From an uncultured Limnohabitans sp. (lineage in GTDB: Bacteria > Pseudomonadota > Gammaproteobacteria > Burkholderiales > Burkholderiaceae_C): 33,567 bases of DNA. The DNA lies in NCBI GenBank assembly GCA_937928195.1, contig CALEYZ010000102.1, positions 1-33,567 of the forward strand. The letters run 5' to 3'. The notes under the pieces were generated by a model, which saw only the letters and a program-made list of their open reading frames with translations, ran no database searches and was not told the DNA's origin. This document shows positions 8,963 through 17,094 of the stretch, in pieces. Each line of letters starts with the position of its first letter. The stretch's first letter is position 1. Position numbers and translations under genes: made by a program.

Positions 8963-9325
8963 ATGAAAAAGTTGATGCTTATTTTGTCTGTGCTCAGCAG
9001 TGTTTTTGCCAGTCATGCTGTGCAAGCGGCCGATCCAGAAGCGGCCAAGCGCGGGGAAGCACTGTTCATGCAAAACCAGTGCTTCAGTTGCCATGGCACG
9101 CAAGGTCAAGGCGGCGAGCGCAATGCAGGGCCCAAAATTTTCCCCAACCCCACACCCTTTGTGGCGTTTGAATTGCAGCTGCGGACCCCACGCAATCTCA
9201 TGCCCCGATATTCGGTGCAAGTCGTCAATGACGCGCAGTTGAAAGACTTGTACGCCTATGTTGAAAACATGCAGCCCAGCCCAAACGCAGCACAGATTCC
9301 GTTGCTGCAGCAAGCCATGCGCTAA
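8963..9325 (+). CDS. Small periplasmic cytochrome c (class I)
   Basis: The 120-residue protein starts at the ATG at 8963. A Sec signal peptide (MKKLMLILSVLSS... to AVQA) precedes a single haem c site CFSCHG, and NLMPRYS supplies a likely distal Met ligand. It fits a soluble or loosely bound electron carrier. No FAD subunit is seen for the periplasmic Mo-hydroxylase at 596-3464, and enzymes of that type hand electrons to cytochrome c, so this protein is a reasonable acceptor; this is inference. The gene lies just after the porin terminator with no clear promoter or Shine-Dalgarno of its own, so it may depend on partial readthrough. Confidence 0.85.
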   Translation: MKKLMLILSVLSSVFASHAVQAADPEAAKRGEALFMQNQCFSCHGTQGQGGERNAGPKIFPNPTPFVAFELQLRTPRNLMPRYSVQVVNDAQLKDLYAYVENMQPSPNAAQIPLLQQAMR

Positions 9326-9342
9326 AGCCTTCGCAGAAGGCT
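9326..9342. terminator. Hairpin between convergent genes
   Basis: AGCCTTC and GAAGGCT (7-bp perfect arms, 3-base loop) lie directly after the cytochrome stop and 10 bp beyond the end of the convergent thiamine-diphosphate gene. Only a three-T run follows on the minus strand and none on the plus strand, so it would be a weak terminator. Confidence 0.45.
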
Positions 9343-9352
9343 GCTCACTGCT

Positions 9353-11257
9353 TCATCGCGCTTGGCAAACCACGTCGAGCAATGCAGGGCGGCCTTGTTT
9401 GACCTCGGCCAACGCGCGCTGCAGTGCACCTTTGAGCTGAGCTGGATCTTTGATGGGGCCTTCTGCCCAAACGCCCATGCCCTGTGCGATCTTGGCAAAG
9501 TCAATGTCGGGATTGCGCAAACTGTTGCCAATCCACGCCTGATCGGTGCGCCTGTTGTGAAGTGACGCCATGCGCTGCAAGTGCATCACCTCTTGGTAAT
9601 AACCACCGTTGTTGTGCATCACCATGAGCAAGGGGATCTTGTGATGAGCGGCCGTCCACAACGCGCCAGGGGCATAGAGCAGATCGCCGTCAGGTTGAAA
9701 CGTGACGGTCATCCGGCCCAAACTTTTATTGGCCAATGCCGCACCCACCGAAGCCGGCAAGCCGTAACCCACGCCCTGTCCACCCGAGCCTCCTAACATT
9801 TGGTGAAACGCTGTGGTTGGCCAGAGTTTGCGAGCCCATGCAATGCGATCGCTTACCGCCAAACACCATGGTTCATTCTTGATCACTTCAAAGGTTTCCA
9901 TGGCCAAGCGCGCGGTACTGATCGGCGAGGCATCCCAGCCCAAAGCGGCCCCTTCTTTGGCCTCTTGCAGTTGCTTGTCCCAACGCTTCTTCATGAGTTC
10001 ACGCCGCGCCTCAAAACTTGTCTTTTGCGCAGCCGTGGCATGTTTCAAAATGTAGTCTGTGAGCACAGGCATAGACGCTTGTGCCTCACCAGGGATGGCC
10101 ATCTCAACCGACAAGAATCTTTGGAAGTCTTGGTAGTTGGAACGGATCGACACATCGTTCATGCCAATGGTGATGATTTTCACATCGGGTTTGGCTTCTG
10201 GGCGAACCGTTTTGAAGGGATCACTGAGCCCATTGACCTGGCCCCAAGGGTCATACACCTCCAACATCAAGATCACATCGGCATCGCGCACCAATGCACG
10301 CTTCATGTCACTCAGGCACAAGTGATGCGTGTTGGGGAAATTCATGCGTCCACCCAAATCAATGACGGGCGCCTGCAAACTTTCCGCCAACTTGACCAAG
10401 GCCTTCACACCGTCTTGGTTGCGCGCAGCACGGTCGGCCATGATGACGGGGTTCTTCGCATTCAACAGCAACTTGGCCGCCTCTTGCAATGCCCCGGTGT
10501 CGCCTTGCAGCGGCAAAGTAGGTCGCAATTTGGGAATGCTAGGCGTTTTGCCATGAATCGCATCTTCTTGCAGATCAATGTCGGCCATGATCACCACAGG
10601 ACCCATTTGACCTGTTGTGGCCACGCGATAGGCACGTACTGTGGACTCTGCAAAATGCTGAAGAGAACCGGGTGCATCGTCCCACTTCACATAATCGCGT
10701 AACAAGAGCGCAGGGTCTTGCACAGAATGCGACCACTCGGTGCCAGGTCGACGCTTGTCAGCATCGACCCCATTGCCCCCAAACATGATGACTGGCACTC
10801 TGTCACACCAAGCGTTGTAAACCGCCATGGCGGCGTGTTGAAAGCCCACACTGCCATGCGCCATCACGGCCATGGGTTTGCCAGCGGCTTTGGCATAGCC
10901 ATGGGCAATCGCCACTGAAGACTCTTCGTGCAAACAAGTGATCAGCTCGGGGCTTTTGTTGCCGCCATAGTTCACCACGGATTCATGCAGACTTCTGAAG
11001 CTAGAGCCTGGATTGGCTGCCACATATTCCACGTTCAAACTTTTGATCACATCCACCATGAAGTCGGAACCTGGGCGCGGTATGAGGCGCCCACTCTCAA
11101 CGGCTTTGGCATCGACAGGACTGAGGCTACTTGCCACATCAGGCGTTGCAGCTTGAACTTGTTGCGCCATGGCGACGCCAGCAGCAGATGCTGAGGCAAC
11201 ACCTTTTAAAAAATTTCGACGTGCGGAAGCTGATTTGTTTTCTTCTGAATCAGTCAT
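9353..11257 (-). CDS. Thiamine-diphosphate-dependent enzyme with Tat signal (acetolactate synthase/benzoylformate decarboxylase family)
   Basis: The chosen start at 11257 has AAGGA eight bases upstream and gives 634 residues; the frame opens further upstream but has no ribosome site there. ARRNFLKGV (about 12-20) followed by an Ala-rich hydrophobic stretch is a twin-arginine signal. TCLHEESSVAIAHGYA (107-122) contains the Glu that activates thiamine diphosphate. The cofactor motif near residue 522 reads PDGDLLY and ends in HNN about 25 residues later, a variant of the GDG...NN signature. The family decarboxylates or ligates 2-oxo acids; substrate unknown. Export of such an enzyme is unusual. 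It overlaps the MFS gene by 8 bp and is the last gene of the long operon. Confidence 0.82.
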   Translation of the reverse strand: MTDSEENKSASARRNFLKGVASASAAGVAMAQQVQAATPDVASSLSPVDAKAVESGRLIPRPGSDFMVDVIKSLNVEYVAANPGSSFRSLHESVVNYGGNKSPELITCLHEESSVAIAHGYAKAAGKPMAVMAHGSVGFQHAAMAVYNAWCDRVPVIMFGGNGVDADKRRPGTEWSHSVQDPALLLRDYVKWDDAPGSLQHFAESTVRAYRVATTGQMGPVVIMADIDLQEDAIHGKTPSIPKLRPTLPLQGDTGALQEAAKLLLNAKNPVIMADRAARNQDGVKALVKLAESLQAPVIDLGGRMNFPNTHHLCLSDMKRALVRDADVILMLEVYDPWGQVNGLSDPFKTVRPEAKPDVKIITIGMNDVSIRSNYQDFQRFLSVEMAIPGEAQASMPVLTDYILKHATAAQKTSFEARRELMKKRWDKQLQEAKEGAALGWDASPISTARLAMETFEVIKNEPWCLAVSDRIAWARKLWPTTAFHQMLGGSGGQGVGYGLPASVGAALANKSLGRMTVTFQPDGDLLYAPGALWTAAHHKIPLLMVMHNNGGYYQEVMHLQRMASLHNRRTDQAWIGNSLRNPDIDFAKIAQGMGVWAEGPIKDPAQLKGALQRALAEVKQGRPALLDVVCQAR

Positions 11258-12515
11258 GGGATGCATCCTTTGCATTGGCGGGAATCCAAACCACCATGAT
11301 GTTGGCAATGATGATGGTGGCGGCCAACAAATAGAACGCCGCCAACAAACCGTAGTGGTCGGCCACAATGCCACCCAAAATAGGCGCCACCGCCTGCGCG
11401 CCAGACTGCATGCCAAACATCAAGCCAATGGCTGTGCCACCCATGTTTTTAGGTGTGGCCTCTAACATCCAAGCCTGCATGATGGGGCGGGCGGCATACA
11501 AAAAGAAGCCGAGCACCGCAATCAAAAATACAAACCAGGGTGAGCCCCCCACAAAGGTCATCATCAACAAGACCACGCCACTCATGCCAAAGGAAGACAT
11601 CAGAATGGTTTTGCGGCCCATAGTGTCTGACAGATGGCCCGCGATCGGCGCAGCGATGAATCCGGCCAATTGGAGCAGCGCCATGCCAGCGCCAACCCAA
11701 AACACGTCGTAGTGCATTTCTTTGGCCAAGTAAAGAGGCAAGAAAGTCAGCAAGGTACCTTGTGTCATAGAGCGAAAGCCCGAGCTGAGGGTCAGCAAGA
11801 ACAAGCCGGGTGTGCGCATCAAATCTTTCACCCCCTGCAAATAGCTGTGCATGCTCTGGCCTTGTGTTTCTGTCGCAGCCACAACTGAGTCAGGCGCAGC
11901 TTTCTTTTTGGGCGCAAAAGTCATGGTGCCTAAAAAGAACAAAATCAACATGGACATGGCGGCACCCGGCACGACATTCAGCACCACAATTTCTCGCCAA
12001 GACAAAGTGGTCAGCAAGGCCCCGACGGCCAAGGGCGCCAAGGCATCGCCCACATTGCCGCCCATGCCATGCAATGACAAGGCCAAGCCTTTGCGCTTAG
12101 GGAACATACTGCCCAGCAATGGAATGGCTGTGGGGTGCCACAAGTTGTTGCCAATGCCCACCAACATCACACAGATGAGCAGCATCCAGTACTGAGATGA
12201 AAAACCCATCATCAAATACGGAAAGCCCACCCAAAAAAGCGAAAGGGCCATCAACTGACCCTTCTTGCCCCACATGTCGACCAACATGCCGCCAGGCACA
12301 TTGGACACAGCACCCGCTGCGTATTGGCAAGTCATGATGAAACCAATTTGACTGTAGCTGAGCCCCATCTCATTGCCAATGAGCGGCAACAGCATGAAGA
12401 AGGTGGCAGGGTACCAATGCGTGAGTGAATGGCCCAATGTGATCAGGCCCATGTTGCGAATGTCCAGTTTGGACAGTTGAGTGGCGTCGGCCACAGCTGC
12501 ATTGCTGGCACTCAT
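11250..12515 (-). CDS. MFS transporter (Fsr-like)
   Basis: The 421-residue membrane protein has about 12 hydrophobic segments. VDMWGKKGQL (about 80-89) is the cytoplasmic loop 2-3 signature of the major facilitator superfamily. The opening LGHSLTHWYPATFFMLLPLI and the helix-4 region HPTAIPLLGSMFPKRKG resemble the fosmidomycin-resistance (Fsr) branch. Its ATG directly follows the TAA of the preceding binding protein (TAAATG at 12513-12518), and its end overlaps the next start by 8 bp, so it is firmly embedded in the operon. It could import a co-substrate or export a product of the pathway; direction cannot be read from sequence. Confidence 0.87.
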   Translation of the reverse strand: MSASNAAVADATQLSKLDIRNMGLITLGHSLTHWYPATFFMLLPLIGNEMGLSYSQIGFIMTCQYAAGAVSNVPGGMLVDMWGKKGQLMALSLFWVGFPYLMMGFSSQYWMLLICVMLVGIGNNLWHPTAIPLLGSMFPKRKGLALSLHGMGGNVGDALAPLAVGALLTTLSWREIVVLNVVPGAAMSMLILFFLGTMTFAPKKKAAPDSVVAATETQGQSMHSYLQGVKDLMRTPGLFLLTLSSGFRSMTQGTLLTFLPLYLAKEMHYDVFWVGAGMALLQLAGFIAAPIAGHLSDTMGRKTILMSSFGMSGVVLLMMTFVGGSPWFVFLIAVLGFFLYAARPIMQAWMLEATPKNMGGTAIGLMFGMQSGAQAVAPILGGIVADHYGLLAAFYLLAATIIIANIMVVWIPANAKDASHD

Positions 12516-13556
12516 TTACTTAGCTCCACGCATGATGATTTCATCGTACAGCTTGCGCCATTTGTCGCGGCGGTCCAAGCTCTCTTCTGGGTCAACCACC
12601 AGCATTTTGTAATTGCGCAAAGCGCTGGCAATTTTGGTGTTGGCTGGCAGGTACTCAAGGTCGGCATAGGCCTGCTGGCCTTCACCCAACAAGTAATCCA
12701 TGAACAGTGCGGCAGCAGCGGGGTTCTTAGCGTTCTTCATCACACCTACTGCATTGCCTCGCACCACCGCAGGCTGGAGCACCGTCCAATCAATGGGTGC
12801 GCCTTTTTTCTTCAACTGCTCAGGCATGTAGTTGTAGACCGTTAGCGCAACAGGCACTTCACCAGCGGCCACCATGTTGGTCAGGTTGGTGTGGCCCTTG
12901 CGCACCGAGATGCCATTGGTGGTGGCCAAATCACGGAAATACTGCAGGCCTTTGGTCTCACCCATGGACTGCACCACAGTCACAAACCAATCGATGTTTT
13001 CAACTTCATATCCCAAGCGACCTTTCCACTTTGGGTCTAACAAATCTTGATAAGTTTTAGGCAGGTCTGCTTTTTTCACAGTCCCTGTGTTGTAAGCCTG
13101 CACCCACATGGAATAGATGGTGGTGGCATATTCTTTGTGAGCAGGCACACTGCCTGGCATCAAGTCGGTAAAGTGAGGTGACGCCACAGCTTGCAACATT
13201 TTTTCACGGTGCAACACTTCCAACTCAACCGCACCTGCGTGCACCACGTCCACGTTGTAACGCTTGGCCTTGGTTTCATTCAAAGTACGGTTCATGACGC
13301 TGTCGCCACTGGCTCGCCACGTTGAAACCTTGACACCGTACTTTTTCTCAAACGGCTCAATCAAAGGTTTCAAGTCTTTTTCGGCAATCGAGGTGTACAG
13401 CGTGATGGCACCCTCTAGCTTGGCAGCAGCTGCCAATTTGGCTGTGCGATCAGGCCCGGTGCTTCGCAGCAAATTGGGGTCAGTTTGCGCCAAGGTGCTG
13501 AAAGACAGCCCCCATAAACTCAGACATGCGAAAACACCAAATGCTTTGCGAATCAT
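12516..13556 (-). CDS. AfuA-type ABC solute-binding protein 2
   Basis: This is a 346-residue periplasmic binding protein. The ATG at 13556 has GGAG eight bases upstream; an in-frame ATG at 13571 overlaps that ribosome site and is rejected. The signal peptide is MIRKAFGVFACLSLWGLSFSTLAQ-like (shown in part). Core segments ITLYTS, FEKKYGVKVSTWR, KTYQDLLDPKWKG, VSVRKGHT-type and VALTVYNY mark the same family as the proteins at 13612 and 1. It follows the other binding protein by 55 bp, with a hairpin between. Two or three related binding proteins for a single permease/ATPase pair suggests ligand variants. Confidence 0.88.
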   Translation of the reverse strand: MIRKAFGVFACLSLWGLSFSTLAQTDPNLLRSTGPDRTAKLAAAAKLEGAITLYTSIAEKDLKPLIEPFEKKYGVKVSTWRASGDSVMNRTLNETKAKRYNVDVVHAGAVELEVLHREKMLQAVASPHFTDLMPGSVPAHKEYATTIYSMWVQAYNTGTVKKADLPKTYQDLLDPKWKGRLGYEVENIDWFVTVVQSMGETKGLQYFRDLATTNGISVRKGHTNLTNMVAAGEVPVALTVYNYMPEQLKKKGAPIDWTVLQPAVVRGNAVGVMKNAKNPAAAALFMDYLLGEGQQAYADLEYLPANTKIASALRNYKMLVVDPEESLDRRDKWRKLYDEIIMRGAK

Positions 13557-13570
13557 GGGTAGCTCCTTCA

Positions 13571-13593
13571 TCGTTCGCTTTCTGCACGAACGA
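13571..13593. repeat. Inverted repeat before binding protein 2
   Basis: TCGTTCG and CGAACGA (7-bp perfect arms, 9-base loop) sit between the two binding-protein genes, immediately before the ribosome site of the second. No T run follows on the transcribed strand. It could tune the ratio of the two proteins or protect an mRNA end. Its GTTC/GAAC spacing is 11, so it is not the operator motif. Confidence 0.5.
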
Positions 13594-13611
13594 AATTACC
13601 TGCGGTTTAAC

Positions 13612-14679
13612 TCAACCCTTGCGGTTGAAAATCTCGTCGTAAACTTTGTTCCACTTGTGACCGTCGTCCAACGTCGTTTTGGGATTGGCGAAAGTCAGTG
13701 GCATTTTGTTCAAAGTCGATGGCACCTTGGTGCTGGTGGGAATGAAATCCCGCTTGCCCAAAATTACCTGTCCTTCGCTGAGCTCAAAATCTTGGAACAA
13801 CAGCGCAGCATGTGGATGGGGTGCACTGCGTGCCACGCCATTGGCGTTGGGGCGTGCAATGGTAGGGTCCAAAGAGAACCAATCCACAGGCGCTCCTGAG
13901 TTTTTCATCTGCTCAATTTTGTAGTTGTACAAAGTCAGTGCCATGGGCACTTCACCTGATGCAACCATGTTGCCCAACAGCGTATGGCCTTTGCGCACGG
14001 ACACGCCATTTTTGCGAGCAATTTCTTTGAACAAGGCAATGCCTTTTTCTTCACCCATCTTCATGACCGTTTCGGCCAACCAATCACTGTCATCGGCTTC
14101 AACGGCCAACTTGCCCTTCCATTTCGGATCGAGCAGGTCTTGGTAAGTTTTAGGCAAGTCTTCCTTGCGAACCAACTTGGTGTTGTAGGCGCAAGTAAAG
14201 ATGTTCAAGCGGGTGGCGATCCATTCTTTGTGCGAGGGGATGGCTTGCGGAATCAACTCGCTGAGAAAGGGTGAGTTGGCAGCGATCAGCACCTTCTCGC
14301 GCGACAGCACTTCCATCTCGGGGCTGTTGGTTTCAAATACATCCACCTCAAAGCGATTGGCTTTGGCTTCCAGCAAGCCGCGCTGCAAAATTTTCTCGGA
14401 ACCACTGCGCCAAACTTTGGCTTTGACACCGTATTTGGCCTCAAAGGCCGAGGTCAGCGCCGCCATATCGTCTTGAGGCATGGAGGTGTAGATGCTGACC
14501 ACGCCTTCTTTTTTGGCGCCCTCTGCCAGGCGTTTCAAACGCTCAGGTCCTGTGAGTGCAGCCAAAGCTGCAGTCGTGGCCGCTGAAGGTTGCGCCATCA
14601 AAGGGCCCAAGGTGGCGGCGCCGAGAGAGGCGGCCCCAACTTGGATCATTTGGCGGCGAGAAAAACGAGAAACGCTCAT
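13612..14679 (-). CDS. AfuA-type ABC solute-binding protein 1, Tat signal
   Basis: This 355-residue protein starts at the ATG at 14679, with GGAG seven bases upstream; a TTG at 14691 is rejected. It has a twin-arginine leader, FSRRQMIQVGAASLG, whereas its neighbour uses a Sec leader. The mature part contains VSIYTSMP, FEAKYGVKAKVWR, VDVFETNSPEMEV, KTYQDLLDPKWKGKL and VRKGHTLLGNMV. It is closest to the truncated protein at base 1: both have the ETN-PEME segment where protein 2 has HAGAVELEV, a likely ligand-pocket difference. It follows the second bicupin by 12 bp. Confidence 0.88.
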   Translation of the reverse strand: MSVSRFSRRQMIQVGAASLGAATLGPLMAQPSAATTAALAALTGPERLKRLAEGAKKEGVVSIYTSMPQDDMAALTSAFEAKYGVKAKVWRSGSEKILQRGLLEAKANRFEVDVFETNSPEMEVLSREKVLIAANSPFLSELIPQAIPSHKEWIATRLNIFTCAYNTKLVRKEDLPKTYQDLLDPKWKGKLAVEADDSDWLAETVMKMGEEKGIALFKEIARKNGVSVRKGHTLLGNMVASGEVPMALTLYNYKIEQMKNSGAPVDWFSLDPTIARPNANGVARSAPHPHAALLFQDFELSEGQVILGKRDFIPTSTKVPSTLNKMPLTFANPKTTLDDGHKWNKVYDEIFNRKG

Positions 14680-14691
14680 GGCAATCTCCAA

Positions 14692-15807
14692 TTAAGACTT
14701 GGGTGGCAAGGTTGGCAATTCAGCTTCGTAGGCTTCTTCCATGCGAGGCGTCATGCCATGCTTGGCCAATGAGTCTGCAAAACGCGTGCGGACCGCTTGG
14801 CTTTCATCAGCATAATCAATTTGGTCACCACCGACACGGCGGCTGATCCAAGCCTTAGGCACACCCTGGGCATTGCGCACCGACACCACTTCGTGTTTGA
14901 AAGCAAGGTAACGTGCAGGCGTATTGCCCGTGTTGAAGTGCTGGTGGAACCACATGTTGGGCGGCACAACCATGGCGCCCACTTCCCAATCGTATTGGCG
15001 TGGCTCTTCGCCTTCAGGCCACATCAAGCTGTAGCCTTCACCGCTCAAAATGATCACGTGCGCGCCTGGACCATGGCAATGGGCCTTTTTGTAGGTGCCC
15101 ACTGGGAATTGTGAAATGTGGCTGTTCATAGAGCCACGCGCCATGTTGAAGCGAATGTGGCCACCACCGGCGCCACGCTCTTTGGCACTGATCAAAGGCA
15201 AGTTCACGGCATCGGCCACAAAGTTGGTTTCGAGCAGCAAACCTTTTTGCTCGCCCTTGCCGCTGAAGTAATCAGGCTCGCCGTTGAAACGGTTGGCAAA
15301 GTCGTGCTGTGTGTTGAAGACGAAGTTCAGGTCTTCGTACAAGTTGATGACGGGGGGACCGTTGGTCACGGCCACAAAACGCGCAGCGTCTTTGCCTGAA
15401 CCATTGAAGTGCTGGTGCATGCAGTTCAAAGGAATGGCAAACAAAGCACCCGCCTGCCATTCAAACGTGATGCGATGGCCTTGGTCGTTCCAAACGGTGG
15501 TGGAGCCACGGCCAGACAACACATAAATCATCTCTTCAAAAATTTGACGCTGTGGCTCGAGCTGTTTGCCTGGGGCAATTTCACACACGTAGCAGTCGTT
15601 CGACGTACGTGAAGCTTCGTGGTTGATGTAAACACCTTTGCCACCGCGGCGTGCCCACGGTTTCAGGTCAACCGTGTTCAAACTGCGAATGTAATGGGCA
15701 CTGATGATGTCCAAACCTTCGTTCTTGACCCATCGCGTGTAGGGTGTTTCTTTTTCAGTCGCGAATTTGGAAGCAAGGTCTTCCGATACGAGTGCGTCTT
15801 TTGCCAT
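14692..15807 (-). CDS. Bicupin protein 2, first domain lacking metal histidines
   Basis: The start at 15807 gives 371 residues beginning MAKDALVSED. The protein is a paralogue of the bicupin at 6054, sharing the region around W..RGGKG, the FEEMIYVLSGRG turn and FEWQAGALFAIPLN. In the first domain the metal-ligand segment reads EPQRQIFEE where the other has HPEKHMYEE, so both His are replaced although Glu and the later MHQHFN remain. The second domain keeps AHCHGPGAHV, the SGEGY turn and WFHQHFN, so the metal would sit there. A role as ring-cleavage dioxygenase or metal-dependent isomerase is possible but unproven. A strong hairpin lies in the 60-bp gap upstream. Confidence 0.78.
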   Translation of the reverse strand: MAKDALVSEDLASKFATEKETPYTRWVKNEGLDIISAHYIRSLNTVDLKPWARRGGKGVYINHEASRTSNDCYVCEIAPGKQLEPQRQIFEEMIYVLSGRGSTTVWNDQGHRITFEWQAGALFAIPLNCMHQHFNGSGKDAARFVAVTNGPPVINLYEDLNFVFNTQHDFANRFNGEPDYFSGKGEQKGLLLETNFVADAVNLPLISAKERGAGGGHIRFNMARGSMNSHISQFPVGTYKKAHCHGPGAHVIILSGEGYSLMWPEGEEPRQYDWEVGAMVVPPNMWFHQHFNTGNTPARYLAFKHEVVSVRNAQGVPKAWISRRVGGDQIDYADESQAVRTRFADSLAKHGMTPRMEEAYEAELPTLPPKS

Positions 15808-15836
15808 GTGCTGCTCTTTTGTATTTTGTGAATCGA

Positions 15837-15860
15837 TGTGGGCGCATTCTTGCGCCCACA
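15837..15860. repeat. Perfect 10-bp hairpin inside the cupin operon
   Basis: TGTGGGCGCA and TGCGCCCACA pair perfectly around a 4-base loop. It lies between the 198-residue cupin stop (15868) and the bicupin start (15807). No T run follows on the minus strand, so it is not a normal terminator; an mRNA stabiliser, processing site or attenuator are possibilities. Confidence 0.7.
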
Positions 15861-15867
15861 AGGGTTT

Positions 15868-16464
15868 TTATTTGCGCAAATATTTCAGAATGGCTTCGCC
15901 ATCCAATGTCACCGAAGGATCAAACTCAGGTGCATTCTCAATTTGCTCCAAATCATTCAAGCCGCAGTATTTGAAAATGCGGTTGATGGAGGAGATCAAG
16001 CGCACTGGGCGATCTGGATCTGCATTGAAGTGTTGGTGAATGGTATTTGGTGGAATGTAGATCACATCGCCCGCTTCCCATTCGTAGCGCTTCACTTCGT
16101 CTTGTGGCTTCCAGTGGTACGTGTCTGTAATTTCAACATCGCAGTCTTGGTGCAAATCGTAACCACGACCTTCGAGCACATACACACACTCTTCCGCCAA
16201 GTGACGGTGCTTGCCAGACTTGCTGCCGGGTGGAATAACCTGCATGTACGCATCAACGGTTTCGATGCGCGTGTTCATGGACTCGTTCAACAAGTGTTTG
16301 AGCAAACCTTGACGCGCCATTTCCCATGGCATGTTTTCAGGGTGAACCACTTTGTGACGCTTGGAATTGCGCGCAGGCATTTGCTCTGCATCGTCCAGCA
16401 AACCTTGGTAGTACTTGCCTTGTTGGTTGCCTTGCAACCATGATTTTGATTCGTCCCAAGCCAT
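15868..16464 (-). CDS. Single-domain cupin (198 aa)
   Basis: The ATG at 16464 has GGGAGG eight bases upstream, inside the end of the preceding gene, and a one-base gap separates the two genes (TGAGATG). The cupin core carries His86, His88 and Glu92 (KHRHLAEE), the turn VLEGRGY, then AGDVIYIPPNTIHQHFN with His143 and His145: a complete 3-His/1-Glu metal site. It has no signal peptide. The protein is a partial-length relative of the neighbouring 200-residue cupin, sharing the HQHFNA segment. Function unknown; metal-dependent dioxygenase, decarboxylase or isomerase are all possible within the fold. Confidence 0.8.
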   Translation of the reverse strand: MAWDESKSWLQGNQQGKYYQGLLDDAEQMPARNSKRHKVVHPENMPWEMARQGLLKHLLNESMNTRIETVDAYMQVIPPGSKSGKHRHLAEECVYVLEGRGYDLHQDCDVEITDTYHWKPQDEVKRYEWEAGDVIYIPPNTIHQHFNADPDRPVRLISSINRIFKYCGLNDLEQIENAPEFDPSVTLDGEAILKYLRK

Positions 16465-16465
16465 C

Positions 16466-17068
16466 TCAGTAGCCTCCCTTTGGATGGTTAAAGTCTTCTT
16501 CGTCGTTGCGCGCCACAAAGCCTTCGCCGCCAGGTGCGGGTTCGCTTGGACGAGGTTCCACTTGATGCTGGAACAACATGTTCATGAACATGTACATGGG
16601 TTTGGTCTTGATCACCAACGCACGGGCAGGGCGCTCGTTGCTGGCGTTAAAGTGCTGGTGCACGCAGTTGTTGTGAACCACCGCAATGTCACCGGCCTTC
16701 CAGTCGTAGCGAATGCCGTCGTGAATTTCGTAACCCGTGCCATCCAAAATATAGAAGGCCGCCTCATTCACGTGACCATGTTTTTGTGAGTTGCCACCGG
16801 GGCCGTACTCTTCCAAATGCATGTGAAACGTTTGCGTGATGCCATCCTTGGGCTCCACATAGTGACGGCTGAATGCTTGCGGTCCGTCGTTGAATTTGAT
16901 GTCTTTGCCTTTGCGCACGCGGGGCATGGCACGCAAGCGTTTCAGTTCATCGCCCAAGTTGTAAGGGCCAGCAATGGCGCGCACAAAGGTGCGGTCTTTT
17001 TTGCTGTGGTAGTGCGACTCGTTGGGAACGAATTCCGTCGAGGGCGCTTTTTTGTCATCAGCACTCAT
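16466..17068 (-). CDS. Single-domain cupin (200 aa)
   Basis: The start at 17068 follows AGGA. The 200-residue protein has a cupin core with His97, His99 and Glu102 or nearby (KHGHVNEAAF), the turn LDGTGYEI, and AGDIAVVHNNCVHQHFN with His137 and His139. It lies 26 bp downstream of the ABC ATPase gene and one base before the other single cupin, so the two may form a heteromer or catalyse consecutive steps. No signal peptide. The C-terminal 40 residues, rich in Pro, Glu and Asp, are probably an extension. No specific family name recognised. Confidence 0.8.
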   Translation of the reverse strand: MSADDKKAPSTEFVPNESHYHSKKDRTFVRAIAGPYNLGDELKRLRAMPRVRKGKDIKFNDGPQAFSRHYVEPKDGITQTFHMHLEEYGPGGNSQKHGHVNEAAFYILDGTGYEIHDGIRYDWKAGDIAVVHNNCVHQHFNASNERPARALVIKTKPMYMFMNMLFQHQVEPRPSEPAPGGEGFVARNDEEDFNHPKGGY

Positions 17069-17094
17069 GGTTTTCCTTTTGGTAATTGATGGAT

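Noticed and set aside
13571..13593. GTTC ... GAAC pair considered as an eighth operator
   Set aside because: The spacing is 11 rather than 9, the TCAT core is absent, and it lies inside an operon just before a ribosome site. It is better described as a hairpin.
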